DNA of 64,000 nt from Polyangia bacterium (GCA_030430565.1 JAUIKS010000035.1:1-64000); one strand, 5' to 3'. Counted from the stretch's first letter, positions 50,914-60,267 are shown. Notes: a model not told the origin generated them from the letters alone. Numbers and translations are program-made.

Positions 50914-51723
50914 CTAGAACCCGCTCGACGTGGACCCGGACGTCGTCGCGGGCTCGGTCGGCGGCGTGGCTTCGAAGGTGTCCCCCTGCACGAGCGTCGC
51001 CGCCGGAGCCTCGGAGAGGGTGAGCACCCTGCGCTCGAGGTCGACCGCCTCGACGCGGCCGAGCGCGGCGCCGTTGGCTCGCAGCTCCCAGCCGGACTCG
51101 ATCCCGCGGACGGCGCTCACCGTGATCTGCTTGCGTCCGGGGTCGGTCGCCTCGATCGAGCCGTTGACGCTGCGGATCGCGCCGCCGCGCTCCTCGATCG
51201 CGTTCTCTAGCATGCTCAAGAGATATTCTGTCCCCGGGGGCATGTCGGTGTTCCCGACCTTGACGAGCACGCGCATGTCGAAGCTCCGCTGCTCGCGCTC
51301 GGTCGAGCTCGACTGCTTCTGGTGGGCGGCCTTGGCCTGGATCGAGGCGCGCATCGCCCACATGTCGCCGCCCAGCTCGGCGCCGAGCTCACCTTGGAAG
51401 TTCGACGCGACGGAGTTCTCGCGCACGGACGAGATCTTCGCGTTGAACTCGACCTCCGCCGTCTCGACCTTCAGGTAGGGGATCGGGAGCATCGTCAGGA
51501 ACGGGACCGAGAGCGTGTTCTCCTGCACCCGGCCGTCCGGCCCGCGCCGGTCGTACTTGAAGTCGACGTGCACCGCGCGGCCTTCGTCGTCGAAGGCGAC
51601 CTCCTTGATGAAATTCGCGGTCGTGATCGCGGACTTGGCCTGGGCCTCGACGATCGCGTTGAGCGGCCCGCCGATCAGGTTGGGAAAATCCAGAGTTGCG
51701 ATTTCGCGTCCGTCCACCGACAT
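50914..51723 (-). CDS. DUF2589 family protein, paralogue 1
   Basis: A 269-residue protein. DFPNLIGGPLNAIVEAQAKSAITTANFIKEVAF (about 12-44) and LSVPFLTMLPIPYLKVETAEVEFNAKI (about 70-96) are the defining DUF2589 motifs. The second half is beta-rich and ends in a Thr/Ser tail. It has no signal peptide. DUF2589 proteins have no established function. A close paralogue lies at 52917, with a lipoprotein gene between them. Location within the shared-box region suggests that both belong to the Reb island. Confidence 0.82.
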   Translation of the reverse strand: MSVDGREIATLDFPNLIGGPLNAIVEAQAKSAITTANFIKEVAFDDEGRAVHVDFKYDRRGPDGRVQENTLSVPFLTMLPIPYLKVETAEVEFNAKISSVRENSVASNFQGELGAELGGDMWAMRASIQAKAAHQKQSSSTEREQRSFDMRVLVKVGNTDMPPGTEYLLSMLENAIEERGGAIRSVNGSIEATDPGRKQITVSAVRGIESGWELRANGAALGRVEAVDLERRVLTLSEAPAATLVQGDTFEATPPTEPATTSGSTSSGF

Positions 51724-51849
51724 CGACCACCACCTCCGCTCGCGCGCTGCAAGTGTCGTGGAGATGACCGGCCTCGCGTCGAAACGTGAATTGCCGCCCG
51801 ACGACCGCGTGCGAGCGCTCAGGCGACGAGGACGTGCGAGTATCGGGCG

Positions 51850-52815
51850 GTGGACGCTCGAGCGCTGGGTTGGTCGCCGCTTTGGCTCGCGGTCGCGGTC
51901 GTGGCGTGCGCGCCCGCTGACCCGCCGCGCGACGAGGAGCCTGTAGACGGGCGCACGACCTACGACGAGCCGCAGGCGGTCTCGCGGCACTACCTCGTCG
52001 CGAACGAGTCGCGTCACGATCTCTTCTATCCGTACATCCGCGGTCGCGGCGGGATCTACGTCGGCGTGGGCTCGATGCAGAACTACTCTATGCTCGCCAG
52101 CTCGGGCGCGGAGCAGGCCTTCCTGATCGATATCGACGCGCAGGTCGTCGCGCTGCATCGGCTGCTCTCGATCCTGATCGCGCGCTCCTCGAGCCCGGCG
52201 CGGCTTCGACGACGCTTCGCGGCGACGCACGCCGTGGAGACGCTCGCGCTGCTGCGCGCGGCGCGAGCCGACGAGGCGAGCGTCGACCTGTTCCGCGCGT
52301 ATCGGCGCGAGCTCGCCGAGCAGCTCGCCGAGCAGGCGCGATCGCCTCCGAGCGCTCCGACTTGGGTGTCTTCGACCGCGCTCTACGATCGCGTGCGAGC
52401 GCTGCTCCGCGCCGACGCGATCACCATCGCGCCCGGGGACCTCTGTGGCGCGCGCACGCTTCGCGTGATCGCCCAGCACGCGCGCGCGCGCGGCCTCAAG
52501 GTGCGGGTCCTCTACCTCTCGAACGCGGAGGAGAGCCTCGTCGACCGCGTCGGGTACGCGCGCAACATTCAGCGCCTCCCGCGGGACGAGCGGAGCGTCG
52601 CGCTTCGGACCCTCTACCACGAGCCCTGGAGCGCCGCCGACGGGCTGTGGAGCTACCAGGTGCAGCCGCTCTCGGACCTCGCGGAGCGGCTCTCCGCGCG
52701 CCCGCGACCACCTGCGCATAAAGACATGATCCTCGACGCGCGCGAGACGGGAGCGCTGCGCCTGATCACGCCTTCGGGCAGCTTCAGCGTGATCGGTGAC
52801 GCTACCGTTCAGTAG
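51850..52815 (+). CDS. LIC_10091-like lipoprotein
   Basis: A 321-residue protein with a short signal peptide and lipobox (AVAVVACAP). RHYLVANESRHDLFYPYIRGRGGIYVGVGSMQNYSMLASSGAEQAFLIDID is the pattern of the LIC_10091 family (Rossmann-like, possible SAM-type fold): NE...Y.P.IR..GG.YVGVG..QNY and a DxD at strand 2. The later LKVRVLYLSNAEESL fits the C-terminal strand of the same fold. Being lipidated, it should act outside the cytoplasm, so a SAM-dependent activity is unlikely. The start is GTG at 51850, divergent from the DUF2589 gene. Confidence 0.7.
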   Translation: MDARALGWSPLWLAVAVVACAPADPPRDEEPVDGRTTYDEPQAVSRHYLVANESRHDLFYPYIRGRGGIYVGVGSMQNYSMLASSGAEQAFLIDIDAQVVALHRLLSILIARSSSPARLRRRFAATHAVETLALLRAARADEASVDLFRAYRRELAEQLAEQARSPPSAPTWVSSTALYDRVRALLRADAITIAPGDLCGARTLRVIAQHARARGLKVRVLYLSNAEESLVDRVGYARNIQRLPRDERSVALRTLYHEPWSAADGLWSYQVQPLSDLAERLSARPRPPAHKDMILDARETGALRLITPSGSFSVIGDATVQ

Positions 52816-52831
52816 CCTGACTGGACGGTTC
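52803..52831. promoter_or_regulatory. Rightmost pair of shared boxes
   Basis: TACCGTTCAG at 52803-52812 (overlapping the end of the upstream gene) and GGACGGTTC at 52823-52831, about 90 bases before the second DUF2589 gene. No further copies were found to the right. Confidence 0.55.
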
Positions 52832-52916
52832 GCGCGCGCACGGGTGAAGCGCGCGGACGGTATCCGGTACACTCCAGCGCGCGCCCTCGCGAGGGGCGAC
52901 CGCGGAGCGCGACACG

Positions 52917-53705
52917 GTGTCAGTGGACGGACGAGAGCTAGCGACGCTGGACTTCGCCAACCTGATCGGCGGGCCGCTCAACGCGATCGTCGAGGCCCAG
53001 GTCAAGTCCGCGATCACGACCGCGAACTTCATCAAGGAGGTCGGCTTCGACGACGAGGGCAACGCGGTCCACGCCCGCTTCGCGTACGAGCGCGAGGGCC
53101 CGGACGGGCGGCTTCAGGAGTACACGCTCTCGGTGCCGCTGCTGACGATGCTCCCGATCCCGTACCTCATGATCGACGAGGCGGAGATCGAGTTCAACGC
53201 CCGGATCACGTCGACCCGCGAGCGCTCGACGGCGCGGCGGTCTGATTCGAATATCGCGATCGGCGGCTCGGGGAGCGCCTGGGCGACGCGCGCGTCGCTT
53301 CAGGCCAAGACCTCAACGCAGCGGCGCTCGCGGAGCTCCGAGAAGGAGCAGCGGAGCTTTGACATGCGCGTGCTCGTGCGGGTGCGCGGCGCCGATGTCC
53401 CCCCGGGGACGGAGCGCCTGCTGCTCGCGCTCGAGAACTCGATCGAGGAGCGAGGCGGCGCGATGGGGCGAATCTCCGGCGCGGTTGAGCGAGTCGATCC
53501 GGCGGCGCGGGAGCTCACGCTCTCCAGCGTGCGGGGGATCGGGGCCGGCTGGACGATCGCGCTCAACGGTCAAGCCCTCGGCGCGGTCACGGCGGTCGAC
53601 GCGAGCCGACGGACGATCACCGTGACGAACGAGCCGAGCGGCGTCGCGGTCGCCGGCGACACCTTCGAAGCCACGCCGCCGGCGAGCCGCGACGAGCGCT
53701 CGTAG
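52917..53705 (+). CDS. DUF2589 family protein, paralogue 2
   Basis: A 262-residue paralogue of 50914, with the same DFANLIGGPLNAIVEAQVKSAITTANFIKEVGF and VPLLTMLPIPYLMIDEAEIEFNARI motifs. The C-terminal beta-rich half also aligns (EERGGAMGRISGAVERVDP...). GTG at 52917 follows GGAG by nine bases. It shares its N-terminus MSVDGRE with paralogue 1. Function unknown; both may form part of the R-body or a companion structure. Confidence 0.82.
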   Translation: MSVDGRELATLDFANLIGGPLNAIVEAQVKSAITTANFIKEVGFDDEGNAVHARFAYEREGPDGRLQEYTLSVPLLTMLPIPYLMIDEAEIEFNARITSTRERSTARRSDSNIAIGGSGSAWATRASLQAKTSTQRRSRSSEKEQRSFDMRVLVRVRGADVPPGTERLLLALENSIEERGGAMGRISGAVERVDPAARELTLSSVRGIGAGWTIALNGQALGAVTAVDASRRTITVTNEPSGVAVAGDTFEATPPASRDERS

Positions 53706-53720
53706 GTGTTCGGGCGCGAG

Positions 53721-54686
53721 TCACTCCGGCATGAGCTTCCAGCGCGAGCCGCCGTCGCCGCTCGGCTCGCTGTTCCACTCGAGGCCCTCTTCGGTCAGGA
53801 CCATTCGCACACGCGTGACCGCGCCCGGCGTGCCCGCGTTCTTGATCGCGTCGGTGTTCACGCGCACTTCAAAGTCGGCAGGTCGCGTGCTCCGCTGGAT
53901 CGCGGCGTTCTCGGCGGTGTTGCGGACGATGATGATGAGCTCGCTGACGGCGTCGGCGAACAGCGTCTCGTTGATGACCTGCTCGGCCTGCGCCCGCGTC
54001 CACTTCGACTCGGGGAGCGGCTCCTCAAAGGACTGCGGGAACATGTCGTCCGGGTCATCCTCGTCCGCGCGCTCGTCGGGCGCGGTGGGCTCCGGCGGGT
54101 TCTCGGCGTCGAACTTCTCCTTGGCCTGGGCCGCGACGACGCGCGCGAGCGTGTCGCGAAGCAGCCGCTCGGTCAGACCCCCGAGCTCGTCGCGAACGAG
54201 CACATCCGAGAGCGCGGGCCCCCCCGGGGGGAGCGCCTCGAGCTTCTTGCGGAGCTTGCCGACGCGCACGAGCAGGACGTCGTGAAATTCGCGCGGGAGC
54301 GCGTCCCCGCTCAGCTCCCGCAGCAGCGCCTGCGCCCGCTCAGCGACCTCCGGGAGCATCCTGTGCTGCGTCGTCTCGATGTACCCGGCGATGTCCTGCG
54401 CGGCCTCGACGAGGGCGTCACGCGCGAGCGCGGCGATGTGCTCGGCGCTGTTGAGGCGAGCGCTCGCAGCCGGGATGACGCGCTCGAGCAAGACCGGGAG
54501 CTCGAGCACGACCTTGTTTACGCGCAGCCGGGGGATCGAGAGGTTCTTCAGGTGCTCGTGTCGCCGATATCGGCGCGCGATGTTCATCACCTCAGTGTCC
54601 GCGACGCTGCGAGCGTGCGCGACGCCCGAGACCAGCGCGCCCATTACGTCGGTCAACCGCGGCGTCGCGTCGAAATCGTCGTCCAT
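53721..54686 (-). CDS. Hypothetical protein (321 aa)
   Basis: A 321-residue soluble protein. The N-terminal two thirds are helical (RYRRHEHLKNLSIPRLRVNKVVLELPVLLERVIP... and AALARDALVEAAQDIAGYIE). An acidic linker follows (ADEDDPDDMFPQ), then a beta-type C-terminus. It starts MDDDFDATPRLTDVMGALVSGVAHAR. It converges with the DUF2589 gene, 15 bases apart, and may be the right-hand member of the island. The 240-base gap to the right (54687-54934) shows no gene. Family not recognised. Confidence 0.62.
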   Translation of the reverse strand: MDDDFDATPRLTDVMGALVSGVAHARSVADTEVMNIARRYRRHEHLKNLSIPRLRVNKVVLELPVLLERVIPAASARLNSAEHIAALARDALVEAAQDIAGYIETTQHRMLPEVAERAQALLRELSGDALPREFHDVLLVRVGKLRKKLEALPPGGPALSDVLVRDELGGLTERLLRDTLARVVAAQAKEKFDAENPPEPTAPDERADEDDPDDMFPQSFEEPLPESKWTRAQAEQVINETLFADAVSELIIIVRNTAENAAIQRSTRPADFEVRVNTDAIKNAGTPGAVTRVRMVLTEEGLEWNSEPSGDGGSRWKLMPE

Positions 54687-54934
54687 GAATTATAGTTGAC
54701 CGCGGCGCGGAGGAATCGTGACGCTCGTTCCCGCGACGCGACGTCGAGGCCGCGCGCGCGCAGCTTGGAGCGTCAGCGCCGCAGCTCCTAGACCGCGGCG
54801 CGCCCGGCCGCTCGTGACCGTAGAGCCATGTTCACGCGGGGCCGGTCACGCGGTCGCGCGGCCGCGCAGCCGCGCGCGAACGAACGCGGTCGCCCGCCAG
54901 CGCGGGGCGCGGTGTGCTATCCCGGGGGCTCGGC

Positions 54935-55390
54935 ATGCCGGCGCGCCCCTTCACCCTGCAGCTGCCCTTCGAGCTGTGCGATCGCTTCAGCATCCACGAG
55001 CTGCTCGTGGCGAAGCCGGCGTGGACGGCCGGCGCGGCGTATCGCCTGCTCGAGCAGTTCGAGGTGAGCGGGCCCGAGCGGCGCTTCGCGATCACGCTGA
55101 TGCGCGCGAAGACCAACCTGTGGCTGTTTCGCTGCAATCAGCGGCTGTTCTGCGGCGACTTTATCGTCGTCGACATGTCGGGCGCGTCCGGCCGACGTCG
55201 GGTGTACGTGATCGAGCTGAAGGCCGAGGAGCCGCTCAAGCGGGTCGGCGGCGTGCAGCTGGCCCGCTGGCCCGAGGCCGTCGCCGAGATCGCGCGGGAG
55301 CACGGGATCATCGAGGCGGCCGTCGAGCCAGAGCTGATCCGCGGGGGCGAGGACCAGGTGCTCGAGTTCTTCGGGGTCGTCCGGCTCTAG
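54935..55390 (+). CDS. Hypothetical protein, possible PD-(D/E)XK-like fold
   Basis: A 151-residue soluble protein. GDFIVVDMSGASGRRRVYVIELKAEEPLKRVGG (about 75-107) has an Asp...Glu-x-Lys spacing of the type seen in PD-(D/E)XK nucleases (D in FIVVD, ELK in VIELKAE) between predicted beta strands. The evidence is a single motif, so an enzymatic role is tentative. ATG at 54935 is chosen over 54914. No operon partner is evident. Confidence 0.55.
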   Translation: MPARPFTLQLPFELCDRFSIHELLVAKPAWTAGAAYRLLEQFEVSGPERRFAITLMRAKTNLWLFRCNQRLFCGDFIVVDMSGASGRRRVYVIELKAEEPLKRVGGVQLARWPEAVAEIAREHGIIEAAVEPELIRGGEDQVLEFFGVVRL

Positions 55391-55417
55391 CCGCCCGACA
55401 CGCGAACTTCGCCGCGC

Positions 55418-56398
55418 TCAGCCGAAGCGCGCGGCGGAGACCTGCACGCCCATGAGTCGATCGCGGTAGGGCGCGGCGCCGGGGTCATCGCCCGCGGCGC
55501 CGGCGACGACCATCAGCGGGAGGAGATGTTCCTCGCGCGGGTGACAGGCCCTCGCCGCGGGCGCGCGCTCCCACTCGACGAGCCGCGCGCTGCGTCGCGA
55601 CGGCGCCTCGGAGACCGTCTCGACGAGCCAGTCGTCGAAGGCGCGGGAGTCGGCGAGCAGCTGCGGGTGATTGACGCCGCGCATGGCCTGCCGGAAGCCG
55701 CGCATGTTGTGGTAGCTCATCCCGCTGCCGAGGATGAGCACGCCCTCGTCGCGCAGCGGCGCGAGCGAGCGCCCGATCTCGAGGTGCTCGGCGGGGTCGA
55801 GGCCGGCCTTGAGCGAGAGCTGGAGCGTCGGGATCGACGCGGCGGGATCGCTGAGCGCGGTCACGACGAAGGCGCCGTGATCGTAGCCGCGCGCGGGGTC
55901 GAGCGCCGCGGGGATGGATGACCGCTCGAGCATGTCGTGAATCTTCGCGGCGAGCTCGGGCTGACCCGGCGCCGGCCAGCGCACCTCGTAGGCCGCCGCC
56001 GGGAAGCCGTAGTAGTCGTAGAGCATCGGCGGCCGCGGCGAGGCCATCACCGTCGGCCGCTCCGCCTCCCAGTGGGCCGAGACGACGAGCACCGCGGTCG
56101 GGGGGCGCGGCGCGGAGATGTTGAGCGCGCGGAGGAAACGCTCGAGCGAGTCCCACATCCCGGGGCGGCCGAAGCCGAGCTCGACGAACGGCCAGGGGCC
56201 GCCGCCGTGGGGAACGTAGAGGGTCGGCATTCGCTCGGGGGAGGGCTTCGCGTGGTTCTCGCTCATGGGCTGGCTGCGCGGTTCGGATGGATCTCGGTGG
56301 GGCTCGCACGCGGACAGCAGCGCGTCCGCGCCCGCCGCCGCGACGAGCGCGAGCGCGCGGCGTCGGCTGAATTGGTCGCGCGGGTCGGTTGGCCTCAC
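55418..56398 (-). CDS. DODA-type extradiol dioxygenase with Tat/lipoprotein signal
   Basis: A 326-residue protein. From GTG at 56398 the N-terminus has a twin-arginine motif SRRRALALVAAAG and then a lipobox LLSAC, followed by a domain of the 4,5-DOPA extradiol dioxygenase (LigB/YgiD) family. Metal-binding histidines lie in VPHGGGP, VVSAHWE, GYDHGAFV and HPREEHLLPLMVV, with SGMSYHN. Length without the signal (about 270) fits the family. YgiD-type enzymes are normally cytosolic, so export of a folded metalloenzyme as a Tat lipoprotein would be unusual. A cytosolic start at ATG 56266 (MSENHAKPS) is the alternative. Confidence 0.8.
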   Translation of the reverse strand: MRPTDPRDQFSRRRALALVAAAGADALLSACEPHRDPSEPRSQPMSENHAKPSPERMPTLYVPHGGGPWPFVELGFGRPGMWDSLERFLRALNISAPRPPTAVLVVSAHWEAERPTVMASPRPPMLYDYYGFPAAAYEVRWPAPGQPELAAKIHDMLERSSIPAALDPARGYDHGAFVVTALSDPAASIPTLQLSLKAGLDPAEHLEIGRSLAPLRDEGVLILGSGMSYHNMRGFRQAMRGVNHPQLLADSRAFDDWLVETVSEAPSRRSARLVEWERAPAARACHPREEHLLPLMVVAGAAGDDPGAAPYRDRLMGVQVSAARFG

Positions 56399-56482
56399 GG
56401 TATTGTGACGATGGCGCAGCGGGCCCGCGCGCGCAAACGCGGGCGGCACCGGATGTCGCGCCTGCGCGTTGGAGCATCCACG

Positions 56483-58279
56483 ATGCGGCCTCTCCTCTGT
56501 CTCTTCGCGTCCGGCGCGTTCGCGCTCGCGCTGAGCAGCGGGTGCGCGCCGGTTGCGAAGCCTGCGCCAGCGAGCGTCGCGACGGCGCCGGACGACCCCG
56601 CCCCGTCAGCGGAGCCGCAGCGGAGCGAGCTCGACGAGTCGTCGCGCGAAGCCGAGGCGCGGAGGGTGCTAGAGGAGCGAGTCGAGAACGCGGTGAGCTG
56701 GGCGTTCTCAACCCAGCTCCCCGAGGTGGACGTCCGCGGCGACTCGGCGTTCTTCGTGGGGGCGGACGGGCAGCTGTACGACGTCGACGCGCGCTTCGGG
56801 CGGGCGCGCTGGCGGGCGGCCCCGCCCGAGGGCTTTCGCTGGCGCGCGTTCGCGGCGTCGACGACGGGCGTGCTGCTGCTCGCGACGACGCCGCCTGGGC
56901 CCGACCGCTACGTGTTCCTCGACCGCCGAGACGGCGCGCCGCTCGCCCGCGGCGAGGCGCCGGACTCGGAGTACCGCTGGGCGCTCCCGGGGCGCGCCCA
57001 CGACGGCGAGGCGCTGTACCTCGATCACGGCTGCGCGGTCAGCCTGCTCGACGGGCGCGGGCGCGTGATCACGCGACGCTCGGGGCTCGAGCGCACGCTG
57101 CCGGTGCCGGGCGCCGACGGGCGGCCCGTGCACCGCTGCGAGCGTACCCCCGACGTGCTCGCGCGGGGGGACGGGTGGACGGCGCTGTACACACCCGAGC
57201 CCGGCGGCGGGCGTCTGGAGCTCGTCGACGACGCGGGGGCGCTCACCGGGCGCGCGCGCTCGCTCGACGCCGGTTCGGAGGTGGTCCTCGAGACATCCAC
57301 GCGGCAGCTGATCGTGACGCGACCGGGGCGCGTGGAGGCGTACTCGCTGCCCGAGCTGACGCGCCGCTGGTCTCGCGCGCTCGCGGCGGATCGGGCGCTC
57401 GTCGGCGAGGGGCTCGTAGAGTTCTCGCCGACGCAGGAGGCGGGCGCGATCGCGTGGCTCGACGCGCGCACGGGGGAGACGATCCGGCGGTCCGCGGTCG
57501 CGCGACATCAGACGGGGTGGATGCTCCCCGAGGGCCTCCTGGTCCGCGCGTGGTTCGGGCTCGGGCGCGTCGACGAGGCGCGGGAGGTGCAGTGGTTCGC
57601 GCCCAAGGCCCGCAGCGTCGAGGGGCGAGTCGAGTCCTGGATCGCGCTGCGGGCGTGGCACGGGGGGCTCGCGCTCGTCGACTTCGCGCGCGGGCGCACG
57701 CTGCTCGACGCCCCCTGGACCGCGGCGCTGCACGGCGTGAGCCCGCCGGGCGTCGACGGTCGCCGCGTCGCGGTGCTCTCGACGCGGGCTCGAAGCGTCG
57801 TGCTCGGGATCGCGTTTGACCCGGCGCGCGGAGCGGGGCTGCTCGTCGACCCGCTCGCGGCGAGCCCGAGCGAGTGCGCGGAGACGGAGGCCGAGACGCG
57901 GGAGGAGATCATGCGGTGGATGGCCTGTCACCCCCACGGGCTGCCGCCGATCCGCTTCGCGCCGGGCAGCGTCGAGCTCGACGCGGAGAGTCGACGCAGG
58001 ATCGAGGCGCTGGCGAAGCGGTGGCGACGCGACGCGATCGAGGGCGGTCCGGCCGAGCTGTTCGTGTTCGGCGACGGCGGCGTCGCCTCGAGCGTTGACC
58101 CCTGGGGCCGCCCTTACACGCGCGCCGACGCGGTCCGCCAGGCGCTGATCGACGCGGGGGTCGCCTGCACGCGCGTGCACGCCAGCGACACGCCGCGCGG
58201 CGGCCGTCGCACGCTCGGCGGCGGCGTCGGCGGGCGGGTCGAGCTGGTCGAGGTCTGCGCGGCCTGCTGCCTGCTGTAG
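56483..58279 (+). CDS. Propeller-type lipoprotein with OmpA-like end
   Basis: A 598-residue lipoprotein: signal peptide MRPLLCLFASGAFALALSSGC. A disordered Ala/Pro/Glu segment follows, then PQQ/WD-like propeller blades (DVRGDSAFFVGADGQLYDVDARFG...). The C-terminal 110 residues contain PPIRFAPGSVELDAESRRRIEALAKRW and TRADAVRQALIDAGV, like an OmpA peptidoglycan-binding fold. It may tether a propeller to the cell wall. ATG at 56483 starts the signal peptide; the longer frame to 55937 is antisense of the dioxygenase gene. Confidence 0.75.
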   Translation: MRPLLCLFASGAFALALSSGCAPVAKPAPASVATAPDDPAPSAEPQRSELDESSREAEARRVLEERVENAVSWAFSTQLPEVDVRGDSAFFVGADGQLYDVDARFGRARWRAAPPEGFRWRAFAASTTGVLLLATTPPGPDRYVFLDRRDGAPLARGEAPDSEYRWALPGRAHDGEALYLDHGCAVSLLDGRGRVITRRSGLERTLPVPGADGRPVHRCERTPDVLARGDGWTALYTPEPGGGRLELVDDAGALTGRARSLDAGSEVVLETSTRQLIVTRPGRVEAYSLPELTRRWSRALAADRALVGEGLVEFSPTQEAGAIAWLDARTGETIRRSAVARHQTGWMLPEGLLVRAWFGLGRVDEAREVQWFAPKARSVEGRVESWIALRAWHGGLALVDFARGRTLLDAPWTAALHGVSPPGVDGRRVAVLSTRARSVVLGIAFDPARGAGLLVDPLAASPSECAETEAETREEIMRWMACHPHGLPPIRFAPGSVELDAESRRRIEALAKRWRRDAIEGGPAELFVFGDGGVASSVDPWGRPYTRADAVRQALIDAGVACTRVHASDTPRGGRRTLGGGVGGRVELVEVCAACCLL

Positions 58280-58297
58280 TCGCGCGCGGCGATTGCT

Positions 58298-58317
58298 ACA
58301 TGTTCAATAAGACATGC
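58298..58317. promoter_or_regulatory. ACATGT-N8-ACATGC motif copy
   Basis: ACATGT-TCAATAAG-ACATGC lies 38-57 bases upstream of the lipoprotein gene at 58355, in the only AT-rich patch of that gap. The distance fits a promoter element. Confidence 0.5.
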
Positions 58318-58354
58318 CTTGCCGCGCGTGGCGCGAGCGGCGAAGCTGCGAGGG

Positions 58355-60172
58355 ATGGATGTCTTGAGGAGCATGTTATGGGTCGCGCTGCCGCTGGGCT
58401 GCGCGGCGCTCGCCTGCGGCGACAGCGGCGCGGGCACGAGCGAGAGCGAGGGCGCCGCGACGGCGAGCGACGCGACGACGAGCGCCGGCGCGAGCTCGAG
58501 CGAGGGCCCGGGCACGACGGCGCAGGGCGTGACCACGGGCGGCACGACCAGCGCGGGCACGAGCGTGGGACCGGGCACGACCTCGCAGGGCACGACGGAC
58601 GAGCCGACCAGCGGCACGACGGACGAGCCGATCGACCCGCCGCCGCCCTCGTGCGCGCCCGCGCCGGGCGGCGCGAGCGGCGAGGTCCAGGCGCCGACGC
58701 TGCTCAAGACGCTCCCCGGCAGCTGGGACGAGAATTGGCTCGCGTCGCCGGCGCTCGTCGACATCAACGGCGACGGCGGCCTCGACATCGTGGCCGCGCG
58801 GCACTCGGTGCTCTACGTCTACGATCAGGACGGCGCGCCGCTGTGGCAGACCGCGTGGGCGTACAGCGCCTCCGACTCGCCCGAGCACGGGACCGTGCGG
58901 ATGTGGCCGTCGGCGGCGGTCGGCGACCTCGACGGCGACGGCGACGTCGAGATCGCCGTCAGCGCGCACCCTGACGACAACGGCTTCAACGTCGCGGTCT
59001 ACGACCACCTCGGCGAGCTGCTGCCGGGCTGGCCGCAGGCCTACGGCGACGCCGAGGTGCGCAGCGTCGCGGCCGCGGATGTCGACGGCGACGGGCGGCA
59101 CGAGATCCTGATCACCAAGCAGGCGACGGGGCCGGCGACGAGCGTCTTCGAACTCGACGGGAGCCTCGCGTCGGGCTGGCCGCAGGTCGGCGAGTGCATG
59201 GCGCCCGAGGGCGACTGCATCGACTACGGGGGCTTCAACCAGAACATCGGCGCCGGCGACCTCGACGGAGACGGCGTGCTCGACGTGGTCTCGACCTACG
59301 ACGCGATCGGCTTCGGCGCGTGGAATGGGGACGGCGCCAACCTCCCGGCCCATGATGACTTCGCGGACAGCTGGGTCACGGGCGTGGAGGCCTATCACGA
59401 CCTCGCGCTGGCGATGCAGGGCTGGGGCACCGGCGATCGCTCGGAGTTCACCTACTCGCCGCCCGTGATCGCGGACATCGACGGCGACGGCGATCACGAG
59501 GTCGTGCTGGGCGGCGATCACGAGCACAGCGAGTCGACCGAGAACCAGGGCGTGAGCGTGTGGGTGCTCAACCATGACATGACGCGCCCGGCCGGCTGGG
59601 AGTGGCCGAAGGACAGCGGGCCGCCGCAGGCCTACGGCTCGATCGGGCACAACATCGTGCCGACCTACCCGGCGCCCTCCGTCGCGGAGCTCGACGGCGA
59701 GCCCGGCCTCGAGATCGTGATCCCGGCCTACGACGGCTCGCTGTACGCCTACCGCTCGAGCGGCGAGCTGATGTGGACCTACACCTTCGGACAGGCGGAT
59801 CCCTTCGTCGGCGCCAGCGAGGCGCTGATCGTCGACCTCAACGGCGACGGCGGCCCGGAGATCCTGTTCACGACCTTCTCCGAGGGCGAGCCGAAGGCGC
59901 CGCTGACGCCCGCGCACTTGGTGGTGCTCGACGCCGGCGGCAACGAGCTGCACAAGATCGAGCTGTTCGCGCGCGGCTCGATGGCGGCGCCCTCGGTCGG
60001 GGACCTCGACGGGGACGGCGAGCTCGAGCTGGTGATCTCGCTCAAGGACTCGGTCGGCGCCGGGGAGGGCGGCGTGCAGATCTGGTCGCTGCCGGGCGCG
60101 TCGAGCAATTGTGTGCTCTGGGGGACAGGTCGCGGGAACTGGCTCCGTCAGGGCTACGTGCCGAGCGAGTGA
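58355..60172 (+). CDS. FG-GAP/VCBS repeat lipoprotein
   Basis: A 605-residue lipoprotein. The signal peptide ends in the lipobox CAALACG, then comes a Thr/Ser/Gly linker to about residue 100. FG-GAP/VCBS-type repeats follow, with calcium loops: DINGDGGLDIVAA, DLDGDGDVEIAVS, DVDGDGRHEILI, DIDGDGDHEVVLG, DLNGDGGPEILFT and DLDGDGELELVIS. Probably a surface beta-propeller. It is preceded by the ACATGT motif. ATG at 58355 is chosen; 58373 is possible but lacks ribosome-binding spacing. Confidence 0.83.
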   Translation: MDVLRSMLWVALPLGCAALACGDSGAGTSESEGAATASDATTSAGASSSEGPGTTAQGVTTGGTTSAGTSVGPGTTSQGTTDEPTSGTTDEPIDPPPPSCAPAPGGASGEVQAPTLLKTLPGSWDENWLASPALVDINGDGGLDIVAARHSVLYVYDQDGAPLWQTAWAYSASDSPEHGTVRMWPSAAVGDLDGDGDVEIAVSAHPDDNGFNVAVYDHLGELLPGWPQAYGDAEVRSVAAADVDGDGRHEILITKQATGPATSVFELDGSLASGWPQVGECMAPEGDCIDYGGFNQNIGAGDLDGDGVLDVVSTYDAIGFGAWNGDGANLPAHDDFADSWVTGVEAYHDLALAMQGWGTGDRSEFTYSPPVIADIDGDGDHEVVLGGDHEHSESTENQGVSVWVLNHDMTRPAGWEWPKDSGPPQAYGSIGHNIVPTYPAPSVAELDGEPGLEIVIPAYDGSLYAYRSSGELMWTYTFGQADPFVGASEALIVDLNGDGGPEILFTTFSEGEPKAPLTPAHLVVLDAGGNELHKIELFARGSMAAPSVGDLDGDGELELVISLKDSVGAGEGGVQIWSLPGASSNCVLWGTGRGNWLRQGYVPSE

Positions 60173-60267
60173 CGCCTGAACGCGCGCGGCCTACCTCTGG
60201 CTCGAGGGGCGCCCGGACGTCTGAGACGCGCTCGCGCGCGGCTTCGCGGGCTGAGGCGCCGGCGCGC

